The notes beneath the pieces are model-generated. The model made no database searches. It saw only the letters and a program-made list of their open reading frames with translations, and was not told where the DNA came from. Positions 1-10,202 of a DNA stretch of 64,000 nt are shown in pieces. Both the position numbers and the translations under genes were made by a program. How positions within the stretch are numbered: the stretch's first letter is position 1; each line of letters opens with the position of its first letter. Source of the stretch: Thermothelomyces thermophilus ATCC 42464 (lineage: Eukaryota; Ascomycota; Sordariomycetes; Sordariales; Chaetomiaceae); assembly GCF_000226095.1 (NCBI RefSeq), contig NC_016476.1:1674001-1738000 (forward strand), given 5' to 3'.

Positions 1-582
1 TGGCCTCGGCTGCAGGCCGCCCGTCCGGGCCCAAGTCGGCCACATCGATGAACCCGATGAGGTACTGCTGCAGGATCTCGCGCACGTGCGGCGCCTTGTG
101 GATGGTGAAGATGTTCCAGTACGGCTCAATGCTTGACCCAGCCGCCCGGAGGATGACGTCGCCGCCAGGGTGTGCCGGGACCCAATCCGTGATATCGTAG
201 ACCTTGTCTTCAAATATGACCCACGGTTCGGACGAGGAGCCATCGTGCTTCCGGACGTCGGCGAGGCGGAATCGAGGCAAGGAGGGATCGCGGTCGTCGG
301 TCGAGGCGGGCGCCGCGCCCTGTAGCGCCCGGCTTTCTTCGCCAAACTGAGAGTAGGCCAGGAAGGAGGCAACTAGACCGCCGCCAAGGAGAACGCTCAA
401 CGGAGCTGCTCGGGCCTGGAAAGGCAGCCTACGTGCCGTCGGGAGCTCGGGATGCGGTGTTCGGCCCGTGCCGTTCTTTGACGCTCGAGGAACGCTAATG
501 TGTAGGTTACGAGGCTGGACCCTGACAGGCCGACATATTGCTTGCCCGGCGAAATGGCGTCGACCAAAATCTCGGAGAGCAC
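1..582 (-). CDS. Sulfite oxidase, N-terminal part (runs off the left edge)
   Basis: About 162 residues are visible, from exons 511-582 and 415-1. A 95-nt GT-AG intron (416-510) joins them in phase 0. After a hydrophobic stretch (about residues 30-46, SVLLGGGLVASFLAYS) comes a cytochrome b5 domain: KVYDITDWVPAHPGGD carries the first haem histidine (about residue 106), and NIFTIHKAPHVREIL carries the second haem-ligand region. The spacing and the IHKAPHVREIL context match eukaryotic sulfite oxidases, which oxidise sulfite to sulfate in the mitochondrial intermembrane space using haem and molybdopterin. The molybdenum domain would lie beyond the left edge. The start at 582 is the only upstream ATG that splices in frame. 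Its short leader is not strongly basic, so the first exon is less certain than the haem domain. A nitrate-reductase-like or other b5 fusion is possible but fits less well. Confidence 0.72.
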
Positions 583-1868
583 GGCCGGTGAATGGGTTTG
601 GAGTCGGCGTGATCATTGTCGGGCTGTCCTCAAACCGGCGTTGGACCGGGAGGGTCGAGCTCTTGGGACGATGCCGCAGTCGGTATGATGTGTGTTTCGT
701 TGGGTGTTCCCGTTGCCTCGGTACGAGTTGGAAAACAGATGGGCTACAGTGCTATGTAGATTGGCCCAGTAGCAAGCCTGGCGTTGTACATACGAGAAAA
801 CGTAGTAACACGAGCCGAGCGAAGCCGTGCGAGAGGTTTGGGTTGACGGGGTCCGGGAAAGTCAACAACAATTCAAGTTCGTGCAAGTTCGTGCGTGTCT
901 CAACCACCAACTTCTAGCTCCGTCGTCTGTACGGTCAGCACCCTCTCACCGCCCAGGGCATCGGCGGGAAGCGAAACGGGAGTCATGGCTGGTCTTATCG
1001 GTGACTGGCGAGGGAAGGAGTTGGCAACCGGTTTAGCAAGGGTTCAGTTGGCCGCTGCGTCGACCGATGATTGCCGCCTCGGGAATCGGGGTGGGTCTCT
1101 TTTACGTCAAGGCCTGGGCCAGCCTGCAGCCCAGAGCGGTTCCATACCGCGGTAGGTTCGCCGGCCAGCAGCTATTGGTCAGCTGACCACGCCTGAAATT
1201 GAACGCGACAGGCTCGTGACGGAGCGAGCCAAGCTCCCGGGCACTTGCTCTTGCCCGGGGAGCTAGCGACCGATGCCCGCCGAGAACCGGTACTCATCCA
1301 CCATTTCTTCGGGTCCGCTTCAACATCGGCGCGGCTTCACGACGGTGCTGAAACCGTAGCGCGACTTGACTCATTTTTGATTCAAGCACGCGATTCAACC
1401 AGGAAAAAAATAATTGACTCTGATGATGATGAGTCGCACAAAGTAGAAAAAAAAAAAAAGAAAAAATTTTGCCGGAGCCCACTGACTTATCCACAGCATA
1501 ATCTGAATCGCAGAAAACAGCCGCCATCAACAGGGCGGCTTCCAAAGATAGCAAGTTTCTTCCGATGTACACACCGGGTTTCGGCCCTCCGCCAAACTCC
1601 ACATCCACCGAGATGGACCCAGCCCGGCCCGGATTCTGTCCCGCGCTTCGGAAGACGGGTTCAGTCTGCACCGACGAGACATTTCATATCAAAAGCCGCT
1701 CAAAATGGGCGGGCCGCCAAGGAATCCCGCAACCCCTCTTTCCCCGACGTACCCGTATTCCTAGGAACCTCCTCCCAATACCGCCTCTTTCCACTCCTTC
1801 CTCCCGGAAACCTCCTCCAAGCGCGCAAGATGAAACCCTTATCCCAACACGGGCGTCCTAGCAAATCT
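583..1868. other. Intergenic region, no gene recognised
   Basis: This lies between the start of the sulfite oxidase gene and the 3' end of the large zinc-finger gene. Open frames here have no protein-like composition. An A-rich tract sits around 1447-1466. The region probably holds the sulfite oxidase promoter and the terminator of the neighbouring gene. No clear TATA element or other site could be supported. Confidence 0.5.
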
Positions 1869-4800
1869 CTACGACCTCGTCCCGGGTCCAGCCGACCGAA
1901 GAGTGGCCGTCAGCCGCCGCCCATCGCGCGCCGGGAGCGTTCTGGTCTCCCGCGCCGGGGATGCTCCGCGCACGAGCGGATCGGCGTAGGGAGAGACCAC
2001 GCGGGCGGCCTTGGCTGAGACGCCGCCTGCCGGGGCTGGTCCCTCGGCATCCGCCGTGACGGAAGCGGGGCCAGCGGCGGCGGCGGAAGCCCGGGTCCGG
2101 TACCGCGTGCGCATCGCTGGTGCTGGGGTGCCGCCGCCCGGGGACTTGGACGCTGCCGCCGTCTTTCGGGTGGTTGCTGCTGATCCGGCTGAGGCTGCTC
2201 TCGCCCTTTTTGTTGGAGCTTTGGCTGGCGTCTTTTTCTGTCCTTGCCCTCCTCGGGTTTGCCCCTTTGCCTTGCCTCTCTTGCCAGCTGCTTTCGACCT
2301 TGCCGGTACTGGTGCGGTTGCCGCGGGGGTAGTAGCCGGTGGTGGTGGTGGTGGGGAGGTAGCCGGTGGAGGAGGAGGAGGAGGAGGAGGAGGTGGGAGC
2401 CAAGCTTCGGCTGAGCGCTTGGAATGTGAGCTGCTGGGCGGCGAGGAGAGGGGCGAATCACTGGGTTCGCGAGCGGACCTCTCCTGGCGCGTGCGAGGTC
2501 TCGGAGGAGGGACGTTGACCTTGATTCTGACAAAGGTGTTAGCGACCCTTGCGCAGGCGGCGCAAGGGGTAACGGTACTCACTTTTTAGCCGGCCTCCTT
2601 CCCACCTCATCTGCCGCCTCTCCGGCATTTCCAGTCTTGCGGCGCTTCCCATCCTGCACCCCCATCTGACCCCTCGCTGACGAGATGCGACTGGGTTCCG
2701 GGAGGAAGTAGGCCCGGCGCGCCGCGTCGATAGGCCCCTCGGCATTGGGGAATGGTTTCCTAGCGCAGCCGTCAATGTGCTTCAGGCGCGCGTCAAAGTC
2801 GTCGGCGAGCTGTATGCTACACCACGGGCAGAACTGGGCATTATCACGGCCGTGTCCCTTGCAGAAGTTGCCATGTCGCGTGGCGTATGCTCTCGAGAAC
2901 AGGCCCAGAGGGATGGCGCACTTCTCGCAAAATGGCTTCTCGCCCGGGGCGGCCTCTCGATGCTCGTCATGGCCCTGCAGGCTCGCGTCAGGGAGGGTAA
3001 TACGGTCTCCACAGACGCCGCACGCCGCCCAGTCCTGCTCTTGGTCTTGAACGCCCGGGTAGCAGACATTGTCGTGATGTTGCCGATCCGCGGGCGCGTC
3101 CAGCACGGTGTGATCTCGCCCGCACCGAGAACAAAAGTTCCACCGCCCCTCGCGAGCGCGGTCAGTCCGGCCCGTGTCGGGAACCTGGACGACAGCATCC
3201 TGTTCCTGAGACAGAATGGACCTGAGGATATCCGAGTGTCTCTGCGCGATATGCTTGTACTTCTGTTGGGGCGGCCAGTGCGCAAACAGCGGCTCGTCGC
3301 AGAAGTTGCACTTCTCCGCCACGTGCTTCTCTTTGAGATGTTGCTCCATGGCAGACTGCTGGTTCGCGGGATACGCGGCATCGCAGCCCGGGTACGGGCA
3401 GCGCTCGATGCGGGACAGAGCGAGGTTGCGCATCTTGTGGTAGTCCTGCTGCAGGCGGCGGACCTCGGTTGGGGTCAAGACGGAGAGGGAGACGACGGGG
3501 ACGCTGTTGTGTCCCAAGTCGAGCAGCCTGTCGACCGGCGGCGCGTTGATGGGCACCGACATGTGCATGTGCACGTCCAGCGGGTGGGCGTAACTGTACT
3601 CGCGCAGGCGCTGACCCCTCTGGATGTCGGTTGTAGGCCGGAAGCTCGGGTTGTTCAAGGAACTCTGGGGCATCTGCGCACTCGTAGCGGCCGCCGCCTT
3701 CGCCTGAGCCTCCAGGTACTGCTCCTCGGGATGTTGGAGGGTCTGCTCTATTTGGGGCAGCTTCGTGCCCGGCGGAGGTCGCAGGGGAAAGTTCTCGAAT
3801 GCATAGAGCGTGGACAGGGACTCCGGCTGGATCTCCCAAGGCTGGAGCGTCTTCAACTGCTCCGACACATCTTCCTCCGCACTCTGCCAGTCGTAATGAC
3901 GCTTTGTTGCCGGGATCTGGTCCGGATCTATGGCATGATACAGCAGCGGGTCAGGTGTCTCGTAAACATCGCGGTAGCCAAACGGTTGCTCGGTGTTTAG
4001 GTCTCCAAACCCTGATCAGACGTTAGCTTAGCAGGCATGTGCGTCCATCCCACCGTTCTCCTGACTCACGTGGCAGGGTCCTCGTGTCCAACTGCGAGAT
4101 GAACACCTCTGGATTGACAATCATTCTACGGATCAACTGCCACTCCTCTTCCGTCGTACCGGGGCTGATGAGGAGTCGCGGTCTGCTCCTCTCTGGGTCA
4201 GAGCCGCCGCCGGCTTGTTCCGTTGAACGGCTCTGGGTGATGGCGATCCAGGCTGCAGCAGACGAGTACGTTCGGTTGCTGAGCATGGCCAGAATCCGAC
4301 CGGCAAGGATCCGGAACCGGGCCACGGTTGTGGTATCCGGGTTCCAAACGACAGGCTCATGAATCTCGCCCTCGTCGCGGATGGTGTACCTCTCGAATAC
4401 GGGACGGATTGACAGGAACTGCGGGAACAGACCCAGGCCGTTTGTTACTGGAGGGACTCCAGGCTTTGACTCCAGCCACTTCCTCCACCGGACCATGCGA
4501 TCCACGAGAGGCTGAAATGCCGAGTCAACATCATCTCTTCCGGTGAGTGAGACGACCAGTTCGGGGCCTTCCACTGTGACCAGGGAGAATCCGGTGCCGG
4601 GCAGGTACACTTCGAGGGACTGGAGCTTGGAGTAGCTCTCATGCGACGCGGAGCATCGCACCAGATCCAGGATCCTCCGTCGCACCAGTCCGACGTCATC
4701 CACCTCGTCGTGCAGGACGTACTGCTTCTCGTATGGACAGGCGAGGCCAGGCACGAACAAGTGCCAGCGGTCGCTGACCTTGGCCTCGTCCTCTGGTCCG

Positions 4801-6663
4801 GTCCTGGCTTTGAGTTCAAGCAGGGAGCCGGGATCGTCCCTCCATTTGGCAACAACAATGTCCCATAGCTGAGGAAGAAACGCCTGGCCGCCATAGGTGC
4901 CGATCTCTTGATCTCCGGCACCGTGACCCCCGACCGTGAACCAGGCGTCTGGGATGGCAGGATACCCGGGGCGGCCCGGGATTCGACCAGCAGCGAGCAC
5001 ACGGCACACGCTAGCTATCCACGGGCCGTATTCGTTTGTGTGGACAACGTCCTCGGGGTTCTCGGGCATCCGGAGGTAAGCTATGTCCGGGCGGTTCATC
5101 TTGGGAATCTCGGTCCAGGAGAGCGAAACCTTCAAGACGCGGTGAGACTCGTCGGGCTGCCAGGTCCAGGGGATTGGGTCTCCCGGCCCGGCGACGAAGA
5201 GGACCTTTTGGCGTGCTTCGCTCTCATCCTCGACTGCTCCAAGCCTGTCCACAATCCACTCCCACGCGACCATGTCGTTGCTGTAGTCGCCGGGGCCAGT
5301 GGCCCAGATAGTGACCCCGTTTCCTTCCAGGTCGCTGAGGAACTCATCCCGCTCGGACTGCGCAGTATAATCCTTACGCTTGTCCAAAAGGTACAGGCTG
5401 TAAGTTACACCTGCGCGGTTGTCGAGACATAGCAGCCGGTCGACGGCGTCCACGAACGTGTAGAGCAGGTCCGCCCGGAACCAGACGACGCCCTGGTAGC
5501 CGTACAACGGCAGCCAGCGTTCATTGGTGCCGGAGGAAAAGCCGCCAAGGGGAGTGTGGAAGACATCAGGGAGCTGCTGGGCCCCGGAGTCCCCTTGGTC
5601 CTGCCGCCCCTTGGAACGGTTCATTGCCCCGGTTGCATGACCGTGAGGGCGGGCACCACCGCGGAGTGTAAGCTCGCCAGGCTCCCCAACGGGACATCTT
5701 TCCGCCTCCGAAGGCGCGTCGTCTTCTGTCGAGAGGAGAGCCTCCGTGTCCTCCTCCTCCCCCCCAGACGACGCCTCCCCACCCCGGAGGCTTAGAGAAA
5801 GGTGGTGGGAGGGATGAGCGCGGTCGTCCTTTGCATCATAATAATACGCCTCCATCGTGGGGTCCGGTTCTAGCTGACGTTAGCGGCGATCCGCACCGGT
5901 AAAGCAGTTAACCCAAAAAGACAAAAAGAAAACAGGAAAGTGACACACTCCTCACTCCCACATCTTTCCCATAAAACCGCTCCGTGTACCCGTTCAGGAA
6001 CCTCAGCTCCTCGCCCTCGCCAGTCCTCCTGAACACCTCCTCCACACTCTCCCCGTCCGCCGCGGCAGCGTCGGCGGCGGCGCGGGGCCCCATCGGGGCG
6101 ACCGGGACGCCGAACCAGGCCAGGGCCAGTTTGAACGCCAGGTCGGCCCGGCCCGCCCAGCGCGCGGCGAAGCGGTCCGTCCGCAGCAGCTCGCCGTACA
6201 GCTGCCGGTTGTCCTCCCGGATCCGGGACAGCGCGCAGCGGCGGCGGCGGTGGTCCTCGTCGTCGTCGTCGTCGTGGTCGTCGTCGTCGTCGTCGCAGCA
6301 GCAGGAAGGCCGCAGCAGGTCCCGCTCGTGGGGCGTAAAGTGCGCCGCCAGGATCGAGTCGACCGTCTGGGAGGGGTCGCGGAGCAGGCGGCGGAAGGCG
6401 GCCAGGACGGCGGCGAACTCGGGCGAGTCCGGGCTGATGGAGGGGTTCCAGCGGCTCGTGGGAGTCACGTCCCTGAGGGGGTCAGTAGTGGTGTTGTTGC
6501 TGCTGGTGCTGGTGTTGGTGCTGGTCTTGTTGTCAGTGGCAGATGGACTGCGGGCGAAGGAGACGGTGGTTGTGCGGCGGCGCTTTGAGGCGGGGTCAGG
6601 GGAATCGCTGGCACGCTTTCTCGCTGCGCCGTGGATAAGGTTGTTTAGAGGCCAGAAAGACAT
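1869..6663 (-). CDS. Large protein with six zinc-finger-like units and a basic C-terminal tail
   Basis: Four exons (6663-5956, 5873-4070, 4011-2583, 2526-1869) join through three introns of 82, 58 and 56 nt. Each intron has a GTGAGT/GTGAGG donor and a GCTAAC-type branch, and frame is kept throughout (phases 0, 1, 2), giving about 1532 aa. The first exon is Lys/Arg- and Asp-rich (an SKRRR nuclear-signal-like patch near residue 30). Exon 2 is a globular region of unknown fold preceded by two LRGG motifs (about residues 265-268 and 306-309). Exon 3 holds six consecutive Cys2-His-[His/Cys] units, starting CPYPGC...H...H and CNFC...HIAQRH and ending CEKC...HGNFC and CPWC...HIDGC. The last exon is a proline run followed by a K/A/P-rich histone-tail-like stretch. 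I recognise no named family; a nuclear nucleic-acid or ubiquitin-related role is inference. A split into two genes (second ATG at 5855) is possible, but the 5956/5873 junction keeps frame exactly. Confidence 0.7.
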
Positions 6664-7483
6664 CTCGAGGGTGTTCGTGTTGTTGTTTGTCGTCGTTGTT
6701 CGTTGTTCCTTCTTGTTGTCGTTAGTTGCTATCCTTTTTTAAGAAGCAGGATTGCTGGCGACCCCTGGAAATGGAGAGAGAGAGCATACATTCTGGGGTC
6801 GATTGAGTCTTGCGCAATCGAGAAGATATTTTCAAGGGGAAAGAGGGGTGAGCCAGGCACCCGCAGGACTTGTACACTTTGACAGAGGCATACGGAGTGG
6901 CCGGGCGCACAAACAAAGAGATCGGCCGAGTTTGGCGCTTCACAGCGCATTCCAGTCGAGCCACGTACGTCTATCTCCGTGCGAAATCTGAACATCCTTC
7001 TTTGTCCGCAAGTCCCTGGTCTCCCGGAAATGTTCATAAAGAGCCAAGCAAAGGCTGTTTTTATAATTTTTTTTCCCGTTTCCATCTATTGTCTTCCTTT
7101 ATGCAAACGGACATGTACCTGATCTACAAGTGAGGGCAAGGCACTGAGTGTCAGCTGAGAATCTAGGGTCATTCGGTGTAAGAATAAAAAAGAATTTTGG
7201 GGGGGGGGGGGGTTACAGCAAATCATGAGGTCTGCACTGTATCGTACACAACAGTGAGTCAGTCCCCCAACGGCGTCGTAATGAACTGTGGTTTGTGCGA
7301 TTGTTTCAAGGCAACAACACTTTGTACTCGCTCTCTTAGATGAGAAGGCCAATGATGATAGTCCAAGTGTATGTGAGTGTTTCCCGAGCCGAAACAAGCA
7401 AAGGAGAGACGACACTCAGGCCCGACCCGACTCTTCCTATTCAAAGTGGTCACACCACCCCCCCACCCCCCACGCCGCACTAC
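6664..7483. other. Intergenic region with a poly-G run
   Basis: This separates the 3' end of the transaldolase gene from the start of the large zinc-finger gene; both lie on the minus strand. A run of about 14 G (7199-7212) follows an A-rich stretch. No coding signal was seen. It should contain the promoter of the zinc-finger gene. Confidence 0.45.
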
Positions 7484-8994
7484 CTATGCTCCCTCCTCGC
7501 CCCTTTCCGCCCGGCGGACGATCTCCTCCAGCCGCTCCTGCATGTCCGCAAAGATGCTCAGTGCCTGCGCCAGCTTGCCCTCGCACCTACCGCCTTCTGC
7601 GCGCGTAAAGGCCATCCGCCACAGCGCCTCGTCGCGCACCGCGGCCTCGAGACCACGCCGGACCTCGCCCGCCGGCGGGGCAACAACACCCGCTGCGCCA
7701 ACGGCCCGCGCGGCTTGTGCTGGGGCGCCGCGCCAGCTTGCGGCCGGCGTAGAGGCGAGCTCGGCAAGGAGCCGGGGGGGAATGGTGATGTGGTGGACGC
7801 CGGCGAGCTGCATGACTTGGTCGACTGAGGTCAGCGAGGCGGCGACGACTTTGGTTCTTTTGCCACCGCCGTTGCTGCCGCTGCCGCTGCTGTCGTAAGT
7901 GTCGCTGTTATCTGGGAGGGAGTCGAGGTAGGCTTGGGCCACGCCGGTGAAGGCGAGGGCGGGGTCGGGGTCGGTGTAGCTGCGTCTTGGTTGTCAGCAA
8001 TGGCACCCTACATAATCGTCTGCGTGCGGGTACGTAGGGGAGGAAGGAGGACATACCCAGAGTCGAAGTGCACGCGTAACTCGTTTACGTAAGGGGCGAT
8101 GTAGCGGCATCCGGCGGCGGCTGCCAAGGCCGTCTGCTCGAGACTGAAGAGAATGGTGGCCAGGGTGGCGATGCCCTTCTTCTCGAGCTCCCGACAGGCT
8201 TGGAGACCTTCCCAGGTAGACGGGATCTTGATGCAGACGCGGCTGGTGTCAAAGTCAGGGGCAAGCTGCTTGAAGTGGGAGATGATTCCTACATGGGACG
8301 ACATCAGCCAGGGCTCAAAAGTAACAGTGACCTCCCCGTTCGATACTCACGCTCGGCATTCTTGGCCGTCTTTTCGGCGGAATAGGCCAGCTTTGGGTTG
8401 GTCTGCACGTGTACATAACCGGTTGTGTGGGGGGCCATCCGAAGGGAGAGGTTGACCATCTGTTTTGTGTCGATCTCTTAGTTCGGTGGCCAGATGGTTA
8501 AGTGTAGAGAGTGAGTGGAGATAATCACCATCAGCTCGACTGCCAGCTCCTCTAGCGTTGCATCTTTCTGCTTGCCAAATTGCCAGTGAGCGACCTTGAG
8601 GGAGTCGGCGATCAACTGTCGGTGAAGGGGTTTCCCATCGCTGCCGACTTTGGATAGCTCGGCAAACGCAATGGCCTAGATACTCGGGCTGGTCAGCATC
8701 TCATAACGTTACGAGCTAAGCCTGGGCCCCCGAGGCGCAACAAGATGACCGACCTGGTTTGAGGTGCAGTCAACAAATGGGCCAAACTGTTCGGCCACTG
8801 CTCCAATTAGCATTAGCCTCTGTTTTCAAGGGAGCCGAATGTGTCTTGATAATGCATCTTGATAATGTCCATGCACATGTACCGCACATGTACATACTAG
8901 GGAATCAGCTTGGAGTAAGTAGCTTGCCTTGTGCGTCCAGAGTGTCACAGTCGACACTACTTAGCGTCCGCAATTGGTCGAGGAGGGTAGCCAT
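7484..8994 (-). CDS. Transaldolase-family protein (divergent fungal type)
   Basis: Six exons (8994-8928, 8797-8754, 8675-8529, 8459-8351, 8288-8057, 7979-7484) splice in frame to 364 aa. The order of motifs is that of transaldolase, the pentose-phosphate enzyme that moves a dihydroxyacetone unit through a lysine Schiff base: DCTSNQAIAFAEL early, VCIKIPSTWEG with the expected Schiff-base lysine at residue 143, GIATLATILFSLEQ, YIAPYVNELR, then VVAASLTSVDQVM and HHITIPPRLL. The N-terminus (MATLLDQLR) differs from yeast TAL1, so this is probably a paralogue rather than the housekeeping enzyme. A Ser/Gly-rich insert of about 15 residues sits just before the VVAASLTSV strand. The first intron (8798-8927) starts with GC instead of GT. 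The other five introns are GT-AG and 62-78 nt long. Cytosolic; no targeting signal seen. Confidence 0.88.
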
Positions 8995-10202
8995 CTTTGC
9001 AATCTCTCCGGGGTCCTCGGCCGTGCTGCGTTGGGTACTTCCGAAGACGATTGGTATGAAGAGAGTTGAGTTACTGTTCCGGACAAGTCGGGTAAGGTAT
9101 GGTACGGAGTATTCGGTATGTCATTACACTACTTTGTCTTGTCCCTAGAGACCGGTGCCGCGGCGGGATGAGAGTTACAGCCTGTTGATGATGACTTTGC
9201 AACGCGCTAATGTAGAGGCAGGTAACCAGTCCTGGCGGGGTCGAGTTCGGCCCTGTGGAGGCTCCGGCAATAATGGGCCGTGTGGGGCCGATTTGATGCC
9301 GTGGACTGGCGGACATTCCATGCTCTCAAGTACTAAATTAAATTGTAAGGCGACGATGTGGTGGTTCGGGGCCGTCAGTACTTGATCAGCCGACTAGCTT
9401 GGACTTTTTGCTGGCCACAGCCTAACGACAACGCCGCCGCCGGCCTTCAGATTGCCATCAGCCTCCCAGCAGCCGATTGTCATGAGCCACTTGCCGCGGG
9501 CCGCTGTGGATAATCCGACAGGTGCTGCTGGGTTCGAGAGGGAGGAACACTAGCAGGACCCCCAAGAAGTTGATTTCGATCAGGAAGGCAATGTGTAAAC
9601 GAGAGAGCGGCTGCGCGAGTAGCTTGGGATCCCTCTCCTCCCAACCCTCGATCTTCGTCATCCACGCTCGCGGAACGTTTCGGATGCTCGTTTAGCTGTC
9701 AGAGGGGAGACCAGGACTGTCATTTGTGCAACGTTGACGCGATTTGGCGATTGAGCACATAGGCGCCGGGTCAGAATGGAGACCAAAACCAACGTCATAA
9801 TTCCGTCGGTCGGGAACGCGGAGGGAGACTATTATTTTCACAGTATCAGGCAGGTGCTGGCGGCGAGGATCGCAACACAGTCCAACCGTTCTTTCACTTA
9901 CTATTCTCCAACTTCCTATTTGTTGGTCAGCACTGGCCGCAGCGCTGGCCAGACACAAACAAGCTGCGGGGCATTCATTGTTCTCGGGAGCCCCACTCTG
10001 CGGGGAACCACTGCAGCATCTACGGATTACTGCAGTCGAAGCCACAACTGACTGCCGACAAGCCACGCTCAGTTGCCACAACCCACTCGATTTTCGGAGC
10101 TGGCGGCCAAGCTTCGGCCTCGGGACCAAGTTGAGAACGATCTTCTTGGACGCCAATTGCGCAACGAAATGGCGATGCCGCCAGGCGCCTGAAATACATA
10201 CG
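8995..10202. other. Divergent intergenic region between transaldolase and COX10
   Basis: The two genes point away from each other, so this is a shared or back-to-back promoter region. One copy of TACGGAGTA lies at 9103-9111, about 110 bp upstream of the transaldolase ATG. The COX10 frame stays open upstream of its ATG back to about 9978, but no ATG occurs in that extension. No gene was seen. Confidence 0.45.
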
